A stretch of 64,000 nucleotides of DNA from Diplosphaera chodatii (Eukaryota > Chlorophyta > Trebouxiophyceae > Prasiolales > Stichococcaceae), in the NCBI GenBank assembly GCA_032358165.1, contig JAALGY010000021.1, positions 1,798,001 through 1,862,000 of the forward strand, in the 5' to 3' direction. The first letter of the stretch is position 1; every line of letters starts with the position of its first letter. The notes beneath the pieces were generated by a model, which worked only from the letters and a program-made list of their open reading frames with translations, searched no databases and was not told where the DNA came from. Shown in pieces: positions 24,296 to 36,500 of this stretch. Both the position numbers and the translations under genes were made by a program.

Positions 24296-24541
24296 ATGGC
24301 GATGTCGGCCGAGCTAGCACTGCTACAGCGGTATTTCGGCGGCGTCAACCGTCTTATCTCCCAGGGCCAGATGCGGCAGATCGCCGGTGGCTTCATGAGC
24401 GGCAGCGTGGCGCGCGGCGCCCAGGTCCTAGGCTTCAAGAACATGGAGCTGATGGAGGAGCTGCAGCTGTCGGCCGAGCCGCCGGCGCCGCCCAGGCGCT
24501 CAAAGTACGCCGGCGGCGGCCAGCTGGGGGCCAATGCATGA
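24296..24541 (+). CDS. small paralogue B (81 residues, intronless)
   Basis: A single frame from ATG 24296 to TGA 24541. The N-terminus is MAMSAELALLQRYFGGVNRL, followed by ISQGQMRQIAGGFMSGS, ARGAQVLGFK, MELMEELQLSAEPPAPPRRS and KYAGGGQLGANA. It aligns along its length with the gene at 22821: YFGG, QMxQ, GAQVLGF, ELQLxAEPPxPPRR, KYAG. The position that carries an intron in paralogue A (after LGF plus Arg/Lys) is continuous here. Function unknown. Conservation of the Pro-Pro-Arg-Arg/Ser motif in both copies argues for selection on protein sequence. Confidence 0.65.
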   Translation: MAMSAELALLQRYFGGVNRLISQGQMRQIAGGFMSGSVARGAQVLGFKNMELMEELQLSAEPPAPPRRSKYAGGGQLGANA

Positions 24542-25545
24542 GAGACTGGGACGCCGCCCGTACAGGCGTGAAGCGCTGAACCAAGACACGCGACTGTGGG
24601 GCCTGCCTGAGCGATAGCAGCACTGCAGCGTAGACAGAGAACAGGGGGCAGCTGCAACGCAATGCAACCGAAGCAAGGAGAGCCGAGAGTTCCTTCTGAA
24701 GTGCACCTGACCCCACTTGAACCCTCAGATCAGCAGGCAGTAGGACCAATGGCACACGCTAGACAGCAGAGGCGTAGCATAGATGCAGGCAGGCTTTGCG
24801 AGCAGAACTGGTTGATGCAGCGACATCACCGCCGCTCTGTAGATAGACAACTAAAGACACCATAGGTAGAACCTGAAGGTAGCTGTGAACTCTTGCCATG
24901 TTGGCTGAACGTGCTGCCGCCCTCGGCAGCACATGCCGATGTGTGTGCTTGCAGTGAGAGTGCGTTTCTGTGACTGAGTAGTGTAGTTGTGTCCTCTGGT
25001 GGCAGCACCGCAAACAGGGTGGCACCTGACTTTTGACATGCTTGAAGATGTGCCAAGTGGTAATTTAGTGCATGGCGCTGCAACAGAGCGGCATTGGCTA
25101 CGACACGAACCCTAACTCACATGTGTCTGCAATCCCGTCATCAAGGCGACACGCTCATTCAGGTAGCTTTGGGCAGTGGCCTGCGGCGGTTGTGTCGACT
25201 GCGTGGGTGTTAAGAGCGTTGCATGCAGATGTCTCAGTGTGGTTCACACACGATTGGTACATGCACTCCCAAGCACTCCCAGATGCAGGCCTCAATGCAG
25301 CGATGGAGCTGAAGATTCCCAACGAAACATACGTCACTACAGAGTGGACCACCGATGAAGCAAGAGACACCTCACAGGCGCCTTACATCTAGAACGCAGA
25401 CCTGACCCCAACCCCTAAAATCAGTCTGAGGGGTCCATGACAGAAACACTTGTCACAAGAGTGGACATACAGCTGGCGCATCTGCAGGTTGTTGTTGATG
25501 TACGACTCCTTTTCCATAATATACTAAATACAGCAGTACTGTGCC
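24542..25545. other. intergenic region
   Basis: About 1 kb between small paralogue B (+) and the 3' end of the SBP-box gene (-). No exon, RNA gene or repeat was recognised. Confidence 0.45.
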
Positions 25546-28500
25546 TCAGGTGCGGTGCAGCGGGCCGTGTGGCATGCCGCCAAGGAACTGCATGGCTTGG
25601 CTCGCCAGGGCGGCGGCCTCCGCAGGCCTGAACTCCACCGACTCCATCCCCCAGCGATGGGTGCCGCCGCCCCCGCCCCCAGCCAGCACTGGCGGGATAG
25701 ACGCCTGCTGCCGGGCATCTGCCAGACCCTCGGGTCGGCTTGCCAGTGGGGGGCGCCCCCATGATTGGGCGTCTTGCCACTCAGTGCCCACCGTGGCTGC
25801 GCTGCGGCTGTCCGGCACCCAGTGCGGAAGCGAAGACATCCGCGGGGGATCGCGGGGCAAGCCAGCTGTGCATGCGAGACGCTCGCCAGCTGATGCTGGC
25901 AGCGTGCTCTCGTTGGTGTCACCTGAGATGAGAGCACAAGGCATCTGGGAGGCGGCCTGCTTATTGCGCAGCAGACACATATCACGACAGAGCTGCATTG
26001 TCCGTCGTGCTGTTGCCTCCGTGTGACATGTGATCGATGCACTGCCTACAGCGGCACACACGCACCAGCCAGCGCCCAGCCACATGCTGGCTGCACTCAG
26101 TCCCTGCGGTTGTGGAGCAAAGCGACTGGCCTGCACAGGCACAGCACACGGCTGATGTGGTCAGTGCTTGGGGCGCAAGTTAAGGGACTGCAGGGTGTTG
26201 GCAGGGCACACTGCTTGCTCCCGCACTCGTTGCGGCTGCACAGCAAGGCAGTTCTTACAGTGGTGGTGGCCATGAGGTGCTGCTTGTTGATTTGTGACAT
26301 TCGGGAATCTAGGGAGTAGCGCCGCTGCTGGTCCTCTCCGGGGTACTGGCTGGGCACATGCGCCGACGCGGCGCCTGCCCACTGGCCCGTCTGAACATCC
26401 TGCTTCACCACTCACTCAACGTCGGCACCTGCCGCTTTGCAGCACCATGTGTACACAGTGCGCGTGCTGTGGATGGTCCCCAACACTGCACGGCCTGAGA
26501 TGCAGCGCTCACCGCCGCCGGCGCACAGCTCCCCAGGAGCTCGTGCTCCCGGCAGGAGTCCAGGGACCGCCGCACCCTGACGGCACAGGCCCTGGGGGGA
26601 AACTGCGGACGGTTGTCCGGCAACTCGATTCCCATCAGCTGCTGCGCCATGACTAGCGGGTGCGGCGCCTGCATGTTGTTCATCAGGTCCGTCACGTGTA
26701 TAACCTAGGATCATAGTGAGACAACAATCAGGTAACCAATGTACCCGCCTGGGCACCAGATTGTGTATCTCAGCATGGTTGCAGTCACGCTGGTAACATG
26801 AGCACCAGAAGAAGCCTCCAAGCATTGAGGCCATGTTGCAGTGGTGTCAGCCAACGCAGCTAGCTGCACCTGCTCCGTGAGGGCCAGGACTGCGGTGTCG
26901 TTCCCTGGGTCCAGCTCCGGCACCTCTAATGAGTCGCCGGCGCCATGTGCAGGGTCCATCCAGTTGCGCACCTCCAAAGCATTTGTGCTCCAACTTCGAA
27001 GCCGCAGGCCCCCGGTGTTGCCACCATTGCTGCATGGTAGAGTCTCGCTTTTACTGGATATTGAAGTAGAAGTCACGCAGCCCACTTCATGGAGACCTCC
27101 AGATGATGACCTCCGCCCTGCTGACGGGGTCCAACTACATCCTCGTGCGAGCTTGCATAGGTCAGCAGTTAGAGACGCACTTGGGTGCATTGGCGGGTGG
27201 GTCAGCGGCGTGATTGCTCGCCTGCTGCGGTGCTGGGGGCAGCGACAGGCTGTTCCACCTGGGCGCCTGCTGGTCAGACGGCAGTGGTTAGTGGCCAGTC
27301 GTTTGAAAGCGGGCATCACAATCAGATGTCATGACCTTTTGTGGTACTACATAGGTCAATGATAGCATATGTAGGCACCAAGACGGGCAGCTGTGGCTCG
27401 CGGTGAATTCTCAGCAGTCAACTTACTCACCACTGGCACGCCTCCGCTCCTGCCCATCAGCTTCCCGATGCCGAAGCTGCCGTCTCCAATAGATTCCCTA
27501 CCAAGTCCTCCGCCGCCGCTGCCGAATGACATGTGGCTAGCAGCAGGGCTGGTGGCCATCAGCTGCTGCGGCGGGCTGTGGGGAATGCCACAGGCTCCCC
27601 ATGAAGGCGGTGCGCCTGAAGGCATACAAGTCCTAGGGTGGTCAAACCTGTCCCAGCGGTCGTTCTCGAGGCGCGAGACGGCAGCAGCATATGGTGGCGT
27701 CAAGGGTGAAGCTCCAATCGAGTTCAGGAGCCATTTTGAAGCACTGGCCAGCGGCCACACCACGGATGGTGGTGTGCGTGCAGCAGTAGGCATGGCGGGC
27801 AAGCTCACCAGCGCCGATCAGGCCGTTGGCGCGGCTGCCACTGCAAGCTGAGCAGGACCGCAGCATGCGTTGCGCCTTGGCGGTGCGGTCCTGCTCTTCG
27901 TCTGCAGGGGCTGGTGCTGGCCAACACCCAGCGCTGCCCCGCACGTTGGTGAGAGGCGCGGCAAAGGGGTTTGCAGGCCAGGCGTTCAGCGCGGGGTCCC
28001 ACCCCTGCCCACCCATCGGCACCCGCAGGCTGGCTGCGAAGTCCTGCACCCGCATCACGTGTCATGCTTGCAGCCCAGCAAGCAGGTAAGTGCAGCTGGA
28101 CGAGCGTGCGCAGCTATCGACCACCTTCATGCTGCGTACCTGGCCAGGCATTGCAACTGAGGGGTGACATTGCGCCGGGGTCATGCCATAGAACGCAGCG
28201 AGCGCAGCCCGTGCATCCGCAGGTACAGACGCATATCTGGGAGGCTCCAGCTGTCCCTGCTGTGGCTCTGGCGATGGCCAGGCCGCCGGTTGCTGGTGTG
28301 TGCCCCCGTCCTGCTCGCCGCCCACTGCATCATCGCGTGCGCGCCGCCGATTGCTGCCAGCTGCGGACCAGCGCTCCCGCTGCCGTGCATTGTGAGCCTC
28401 TAGCCGGGATCGACAACTCCTGCGAAGCGCAAGCCGTACTGAGGCGGTTGCAAAGACGCCGCACCATGTGCAGGTTCAACTGCAGCACTCGTACAGCCGC

Positions 28501-29183
28501 CTGGCCGCATTGTGACCTCCTTGTAAGCATAAGCATAGAATCTGGTACTCGCCTGCGTGCGCCGTCGAATGCAAGCAGCTCGTGGAAGCCGCAGCACTGC
28601 TGGCAGAAGCGGCGCTCCTGCCCCTCCACCGTGACCTGAACGGAAAACGACTCCTCAGCAACCTCTGAAGCCACACATCGCGCAGTGCTTATTTCACCCA
28701 CTGATATCAGCAGGCCCGAAGCTCAGTAGTGGCACACTGCCCACTAATACTGGTGATCTGCGGCGGGGGCACATCACCTGCAGTTGCCGCGCGTGCTGGG
28801 AGCAGCAGCGAGAGCGCCTGTAGAACAGCTTCTCGCTGGACAGCAGGAGGCCGCACCCGTCAACCTGCAAGCGGAGGTATGGGGCCTTATGGGCCTGATG
28901 AGTCACCCCATGCATTGTGCTGCAGAGTCCGTAAACAGGCCAAGCGCAAACGGGACAGACGGTAACAGCGACATCAACAGGCAGCACTGACACTGACACT
29001 CTACGCTGACATCAGCAGACTATGTAGCTGCAAATAGCTGGGCGGATCTAAAATTTGTTCAATCCCAGAATGTGGTCGCAGCACAAGACAGGGCGTAGCC
29101 TGCTGCGGCCAATGACTCACCCTGCACCGACGTGGCGCAGCAGCATCATCGCCTGCGGCGTACCCTTCGTCATGCCTCGCCAT
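25546..29183 (-). CDS. SBP-box (SQUAMOSA promoter-binding-like) transcription factor
   Basis: A nuclear DNA-binding protein of the plant and algal SBP family, which binds GTAC-core sites through two zinc fingers. Secure exons: 29183-29121, 28864-28778, 28635-28553, 28419-28140, 28043-27809. The SBP domain starts at about residue 20: C-R-V-D-G-C, then YRRSRCCSQH, QERRFCQQCCGFHELLAFD, GARRSCRSRLEAHNARQR. Cys and His ligands of both fingers are present, and a basic nuclear-localisation tail follows (NRRRARDD). Restoring the canonical RRSCRSRL needs a GC-AG intron between 28553 and 28419. The later part is low-complexity. Pieces near 27740-27430, 27030-26830 and 26690-26410 look coding but borders are unresolved. 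The last exon (25992-25546) ends GGMPHGPLHRT. An additional 5' exon upstream of 29183 is possible. Resemblance to CRR1-type copper regulators cannot be tested here. Confidence 0.85.
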
Positions 29184-30156
29184 GCCGTCCTGTCTGCGGC
29201 GCTCTGCAGATGACAGCACTGATCGCCTGGCTAAAGGTTATTAATACCACATTCCCTTACGCGCAGCCCAGCAATGTGCACAGATGGGTCGCTCCCGAAG
29301 ATTCGCCCGAAGCACAAGCAGTTCTTCGACAGCCGGGAGGACGACAGAACTATGCCAACGCCGACTGTGCGGGGGCCAGTCGCATGTTGCATAAGTAAAC
29401 CTCGCCCAGTAAGAGTGGCTAGTCTCACCTGCCACGTCGCGGCCAGCGAGCCTACCGTGATCTAGTCAAAATTTGACGCTACGCAGTAAATAGCTGGGGT
29501 GTACGTTAGTTACTGCCGCTCAGCCCTGCGGCAATAACCTCCAACCCTATAGCTGTAACCTCGGGGCTGACACGGGACCGCAGGTATGATCCTACCGCAT
29601 GTCACAACGCTCACTGCAACACACTTTGAAAGGTGCGCGGAATGAGGCACGCTGTGCGCAGTCTGTGGCACGTCTCTGTCCTTGCAACTTCCTCATGTCG
29701 ACCTCCAGCGGTGTCCGTACAAATGAGTACCTGCGATCTCTGATCACCCCCAGCCGCAGGAGAAACAGGGTTGCTCGGTGCTGGCACCAGGCAGTGGTGC
29801 AGATGTAACATGTCAAGCCCTTGCATTCTTGTGCACGCACTGCGGCTGCTGCCCCTACACATACATCTTGTGTCCTGACAGTTGCCATCTGTAGGTTGCT
29901 GCACTCACAAGGCCATTTCATTGGTAAGAGGTCAAAAGCACGGTCAGCGGCCGGTTTGGCAGCAGACTGCCCTCTGGAATGCTGGCGATCATGCTCTGCC
30001 GGCGCCGTCTGGTGTATGACAGGTGAGCCTTGGCCCACGGGCGTGCCGCCCTTATCTTGTCATGTTCCCCAATGCGCTGCTGCTCTGCACTCGCCATGGG
30101 CCGCCTGCCTGCTCTGCTGCCCCCATGACGCCAGCAGCATGTGGCGTTGACTGCAT
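29184..30156. other. intergenic region upstream of the SBP-box gene
   Basis: Lies between the SBP-box start and the stop of the AI-2E transporter gene, both on the minus strand. It should contain the SBP-gene promoter and perhaps a 5' non-coding exon. No persuasive coding exon was found. Confidence 0.45.
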
Positions 30157-33090
30157 CTACCCCAGCTGTCCCAGCTGGCTGCCCATCTGCACCTTCACCT
30201 TCTCCTTCGGGGCCATGTCCCTCGCCGCCGTGGCGACTGACGGCGGCTGCGGCTCGAAGTCACGGTCAACCGAGCTGATCACCTGCGCCATGGGATGTGA
30301 TGGCTGATGTTGGCGATCTACTTCCCACGACTTGGCTGGTAAGCCATATGCCTACGTCATTGCAATTCTGCTGCGTGACAGGGATGCAGGTATCCCGGTG
30401 GACCCTCGCACCTCTAGCTCGTTTGCTGCCACGTCAGTCAGCGTGATGGTCGGGTAGCGGATGCAGTAGTCCAGCAGGAACACCGTCAGCGGGACTGCGG
30501 CCAAGCACCAGCAGCACTTGGTTGACATTCAGGTGTGCTCACGCTGTTCAGCCATCTGGAGGCAGAGGTGCACTTTGGGACTGCAGGCTGCCGCTCTGCA
30601 GCAGCTGCTGTTGCGGCGTGGCTGGCGTCTCAGCATGTGGCCAGCGAACATGCCATTAAGGCACGCACCTGCCAGCAGCAGGCCCCACACGCCGAGGCTG
30701 TGCTCCGCAATCACCAGCACTGACAACACCATTAGCGGGTGCAGCTTCAGGTGCGCCGAGTAGATGGCTGCAGTCACACAGCGTGTCAGCTGATGTGGCA
30801 CTGGCATCATGACATGGAGAAGCCTGACAGACGGCTGATTTTTTTTTTGAACTTGATACGCTGGACAGCAATGCACGGCTGATAGCAACTGAGAGCACCT
30901 GGGTTCAGACCATACGCCTCCACGAAGTGGATACCGATCACCATTGCAATGGTGAGCGCAAGCTGCGCCAAGTGAGGTCAGAACACGTGTGACAGGGTTT
31001 GTATATCACTGTACTCAGATTACAATATCAGCCCAGAAGGTGAGATCAAGCAGCGCACCTTCATGAAGCCGTATTCTGTAAGCGCCACAAAGGCAATGGG
31101 CGTTGTCGAGATGAATACGCCAGCAATAGGAATGAAGGAGCAGATGAACACGAACAGTGACAGAAGTCCTATGCCTGCAGACGGTCACCACAACACCTGC
31201 TCCTTCACGAATAAAGATGGCAGCGCTACTATGCACAGCTCGGGTGGTGTGGAGACAGGGCACTCTTGGCAGCTGGATGTCACAGCACGAGCTGCCAGCT
31301 GCACCTGGAATCTGCATTGTGTACATGCCAAGCGCCGTCAAAGCGGTGTTGGCCAGCGCGATGCGTGCCTGCGGCACAGCGAGAGGCCGTACCCTCAGAA
31401 TACCGCTTTGTCGCAGCCCCACAGGCCGCTGCATCGTCCTATCGGCAAGGCAGGCATGCAAGCACCGCGGCCCTGCCATGTGTTCTGGAGCAGCAAGCAG
31501 CCGCCTTTGCTCTGAGACATCCTGGTTCTTACATCGCCCTGCTACAATGGCACAGCAGGGAATTTGACATGCGCATGACACGCGTCACCTGAGCCTGCAG
31601 CGCCTTGCCGAACAGGGTGCCGAAGATCGCGAAGCTGGGCGCGATCTCCTCGTACACGGGCGCCAGGCGCGAGGTTCGCAGCGAGGTCACGCCCGCCCGA
31701 ATGGTCGTCAGGTCCCACAGGATCATAAAGGAGAGCACCATGCTGACGCCCGCCTGCCGCGGGAGGGAGCAACTGCTCACATTGCATACTGCATACCTCC
31801 TTTCTGTTCTGGCAGCTCCAAGGCGTTGGCACCCTTGCATGGTTGTGTCCGTCATATAAAAGGCAAGTGCCTCCATGCCAGCCAAATGGTGCTCCAGGCG
31901 CATACTGATACCTGGACGGCAAAGCGGGTGATGGAGGTGACGAGCCCGGTCGTCACGCTGATGGCTGTGTCCGTGTAGGTGTGCAGCAGCTTGTGCAGCA
32001 CCCCCGCCATGGCCTGCGAGCATGGGGCATGTATATGGTGCTGACACACGACCATGGTACAGTTGGCCAGCAGCGGTAGTAGCTGAACAGGGCTGAGGGT
32101 TGAGCACGGCAACAGGCGAAGCTCTGACGAGCATACACCTGAGTTCTCTGAGCTGTCCACTCTGCAGCATTGGCAGTGTGCTTCATGGCCAGCTGGTCAC
32201 CGCTCGCAACAGACAGCACCCGCTCCAGCTGGTCCATCATGCCATCCCTGTGCACGCATCCGATCAAGGCTCTCGCAGGCTTTGGTTGCTACTTTGGCTA
32301 CCTCGAACCCCACTGCGCCCTCGAGGTGCATTTGCAATCGTGTGCTAATGGCTGGATGCAACAGCAGCGTCACCAGGGGCAGACATACACTCACCCGAGG
32401 CCGTGGCGCATCTTCTCCAGCACGACGACCCAGACGTTGTCGCTTTTGAGGCGGGTCACAAAGTCGGACGCCTCCCGGATGATGTCCGGCGCCGTGAGCA
32501 CGCCGAACAGGCCCACGACGCTGATGATGATCAAGAAGTACAGCAGCACCTGAAGTCATGTGCGGCGACAACCGTTGGCCGTTGCTTTTGGCACGTTGCC
32601 GCGGTTCAAAGCCGAGTTGTATGAGCTTCGGTAGAAAATGGCACCATGCTGTGTCGCCGCACGGTGGGCGACAGCCGGTCCAGGATCGGAGCGTGCTGCG
32701 CTGTCTGCACGAAGCCGTTGCCGATGAAAGCGATGATGAAGGTGCCCATGGCGATCCCGAAGAAGTCCCTCATCTGATAGGCTGAAAACACCACAATGCC
32801 CCAAATGGATACGCGCCGCCATGGCAGTTCCTGCATGATGATCAGCCAGTGTTGTGCTGTGAATTTCGTCTTTGATGCACGCAGACAACTTGGCTACCGC
32901 CAAACAACTGCCCTCTTTCCGGCACACGCAAAGAACCTGCCTGCAGGAACGCCATGAACTCATTGGTGTAGCGCTGCGAGGGGCTCACGACGCCATCCAC
33001 CCCCAGATCCGACAGCGGCAGCGCGGCTGCATAGCCACCGCCTTCCGAGGCTGCAGATGCCGCACATGTGAGACGCTGGCTGTGCCTGTG
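30157..33090 (-). CDS. AI-2E/PerM-family multi-pass membrane transporter
   Basis: A polytopic membrane protein of the AI-2E transporter family (Pfam PF01594), widespread in bacteria and present in plants and algae. The substrate is unknown. Exon blocks in order are: DLGVDGVVSPSQRYTNEFMA (about 33040-32943), VSIWGIVVFSAYQMRDFFGI (32830-32650), VLLYFLIIISVVGLFGVL (32555-32395), an amphipathic piece at about 32250-32140, TYTDTAISVTTGLVTSITRF (32010-31905), AGVSMVLSFMILWDLTTIRA (31757-31590), ARIALANTALTALGMYTMQI (about 31370), GLLSLFVFICSFIPIAGVFI (31170-31060), LALTIAMVIGIHFVEAYGLN (about 30970-30900), HPLMVLSVLVIAEHSLGVWG (30790-30660), a piece near 30490-30410, and a soluble tail ending QMGSQLGQLG with TAG at 30159-30157. 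The FIPIAGxFI and HPLMVLSVLxxxxxLGVWGLLLA blocks are diagnostic. The 5' end is not resolved and may reach 33.5 kb. Confidence 0.82.
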
Positions 33091-33589
33091 GCAGGCTGCA
33101 CAGTGCTGTCTACCCGCATGTGCAGCAGTCTGTTGGCCATCGAAGCATCTGTGCCGGCCGTGATGCGATCGCGGATGGCTCGAGGGACGCCTTCCTGACG
33201 CCGCTCTGGCTGGCACATGCAAAGTACATCTGTGGGCGCCTTTCAAATGCACCTGCATGCTGCCAAGAGGCATTGCTGCAGTCGGTGACCAATCTTTGGG
33301 ATCTACACCAGCCAATGCATCACGTGACAGTCTGCGTGCAAGTGAGCTGCATGTTGCTGTGCAGGCGGCAATCGAAACGATCGCGCAGGATGTGCTGTGT
33401 GTTTTGCCTCGCTTCGTGCTGACTGCGACTGGGGACCAAGTGGTGGTGATCTTACCACCAGCAAGTACATTAGGAGGTGCATCGCACGATATTACCAGCG
33501 TCCATGCCATTCACAGAAGCAGTCATGTGTTGCAATTCGATAGAGTTATACAGGTTGATTCAAATCCGATCTGCTGAAGCTCGACGCTG

Positions 33590-36500
33590 TCATTCGGCTG
33601 GTGTGTTGCCGGCAGCTGGCATGTGCCTCCTGAGCCATGCTGCAGCTTGGACCCACTGCTCAAATTCCGTCTGTGGTCTGTCCAGCGCATGTGTGTCCTC
33701 CGGAAATACGATGGTCCTGGTCTCTGGCGCGCCCGCACCCCTTGCACGGAGCGCCCGCACGTACAGCTGCGCGTCCGTCATCGGCACCCTGCAGCATGCA
33801 CAACAACACTTCTCCCGCCGTACTATATCGACAGAGCATGACCCCTGCTGCGGGCCTCCTCGACTCATATGAGCAGGAACCCTCTCAGACGGAGCTGAAG
33901 TCCGCAATCTTTGCACGCCTGGTCCGTCCCGCCTCGAAGGCAGAGGCTACGGCCAGGAGCTGCACACGGCTGCTGGGACAGGACGTCAATGAGCCGCGCG
34001 GGGCGGCAAGCAAACAGAGCCCAGCTCAGGGCGCTGCCCACCTGCGGTCCTTGGCACCCAGCAGGAAGAGGAGCGGCGCGGTGACCCTGTCCACGTGCGC
34101 GATGGGCGACACCGAGCGGAAGCGCTCCAGGTCCTCCGCCGTGGGCCGCGCCGCCATCCGTTTCCTGCCCTCCTAGGCAGCAGCAAGCAGCACAGCTGAT
34201 CCGCGATGTCAGCCACCGCTCACCACCTCCTCAGAGCAGTCAACACCCTTTTGACTGCAACGACCCCTCCAGCAAAGGGAACGCACCCCCTGGGACTTGA
34301 GCCTGGCGGAACATAGCACCAGGCAGCATTGTAGCATGCTGCAGCAAAGTACGAACAGTAGGAGTCCACACCTCGGTGCCATAGGCCTCGATATAGCACC
34401 AGTCGGGGATGTCGCTGAGGTGGATCATGGCGCTCAGGTCCAGCACCGGGTTGCGCAGCACAGCAGCCGCAAACGCCTGCGCAAGGCCAACACACTCGAC
34501 TGGGGCATCCGCATGAAGTGTGACACTGTACAGTTGAACCCCGTTTTAGCAAACATCTCAAGCGCTCATCACAGGCAGACCTACCAACAAACCACAATTC
34601 TGGACATCGTGCACTGTGATGCACGCCATAACAAGCAACAAAGCAAGCAGAAACAGCACGCAACAAGTCGCAAAAGGCAAGCAGGCCGGAAGCATATACA
34701 GTATGAAGCAAAAGGCACAAAGCACCTGCGGATGCTGCCCGACCAGGTGGCCTGCCAGAAAGCCGCCGTGACTGCCGCCCACTGCCGCCACACGCTTCGG
34801 ATCTGCCCACCCTGTAACGTAAGAATAGCAGGCAGTGAGCCTCTGCGAAACGACTCCTGGTCTGTCTACATATCTACGTTTGACCTTGAGCGTCGTCAAA
34901 CATGGGTACCAGTGTACCAGCAAGCAGGGAAGGCTGACCTTGTTTGATGGCTGCCTGAAGAGCCGTCATGCAGTCGGCCACATCATTGGTGCCTGCCCGG
35001 CCCGGCAGAGACTGAATGCTGTCCTCGCCATAGCCAGTGGATCCCCGGTAATTTGGCTGCAGGCAAGCGGCAGCAGCGTCACATCACCATCAACCTGGCT
35101 CGGGTTGGCAGAGGCTCGGTCTGTTTGCAGGTGGCTGTTTCCAAGTGCCCCGAGACGTCATCTAGTGCATATGCTGTATGCGGTTGCAGTAAGACTCACA
35201 ACGATCACGATATAGCCCAGTGCCGCCAGGTATGCGACTGAAGAGATGTAGGACGCGACGTAGGCGGAGTGTGGGCCGCCGTGCAGGTACAGCAGCGCCG
35301 GCCCTGGGGTGGCGGCAGACCGCTGCCTCACGACCACCGCCTCGAAGCCGATGTCGCTGCCGCTGCCTTCTTGATGTGGCTCAAGCTGAGACATGCAGAA
35401 CCAGAGCCTTGGTTAGGTGGCAAAGAGATGCAGTGGGTTGTGGAGTGGAAGCATGGCAGGGCAATTTATTGCTTGCACATGTGGTAGCAAAGCGTTAAAT
35501 AGCGCCACGCACAGCGCGCCACACTTTGGGGGTGCGCACATGTGCGAAGCAGCCTGGCACACCTGCAGGGTGTCCACGGTGATGTCCTGCAGCGCAGCCT
35601 CGACCTTGGGGTCGAAGCCAACGTGGTCTGCTGCAGCCAGCAGGTCCCACTGCAGCGGCAGATTTGCGGGGTTCTCGTCATCGAGCTGCTGCGGCTGCTG
35701 TGCACGCGCCACGTGCAGCATGGGCGGCTGCGACGGGCGGCTGCGGAGGGCCACAAGCCAGCCGTTGTTGTTCTCCAGCAGCGTCCAGGCGGCCTCGTCT
35801 CGTGGTGATAGCCGCGAGGCACGACCGGACTTCGGGTCCACCGTGATGATTGCGCTGAGGCTGCGCCACTGCGTGTTTGCCAACAGCAGATCACCTGCGA
35901 CGGGAAGATCAGGTGACCAGCTGATGCCTCAAGATACTCCAGGTGGGGGACGCACCAGGCTGCTTCCTGGCACCGCCACGTGAACCATGTTATGCAGGCT
36001 CTGCACAGCAGGCGTGTACCCATGAAGGGCCGCGCCGGGAGGCTGACGGTGTACAGCCCCGGGAAGTCGTCACGGCTGCGCGCCCGGGACACATTGGGCG
36101 CCGACACCGGGTGATGCACCACCGGCAGGACGTCGGTCACACCTGCTGCTGCTGCCTGCTGAGCCGCTTCCATGCTGTTTGCATCCTGCAGCCAATGTGG
36201 CAGCAACGCTGCAGCAATGCTTTAGTGATGAATTGATAGTAGACAGTGCTGATCTGACTGTACTCACAGCGGGTCAGTATTAAAGCTGGAACGATGGAAA
36301 GTGAGGGTGGGTATTTACCTTTGCCCACTGGAGCGAGTGGACTGAGGTGGTGCCGTTGTGCACGCCGCTCTCGCACGCCGACTGCTGGGACAGGAACACC
36401 AGGCGGCTGCTTCCGCCTTCCTGCTCTGACGGCTGGAAGCGGGGCGAAAATGCGCTCTGCAGCGACGCTGTCAGCTGCACCGCCTGCGCCTGCTGCTCCG

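Noticed and set aside
27058..27190. Plus-strand segment reading LLTGSNYILVRACIGQQ within the SBP-box gene
   Set aside because: It looks protein-like but has no start or good splice partners on the plus strand and sits between likely minus-strand exons. It may be a chance frame.
29592..30038. 148-residue minus-strand frame between the SBP-box and transporter genes
   Set aside because: No recognisable motif, composition is not coding-like, and splice partners are absent.
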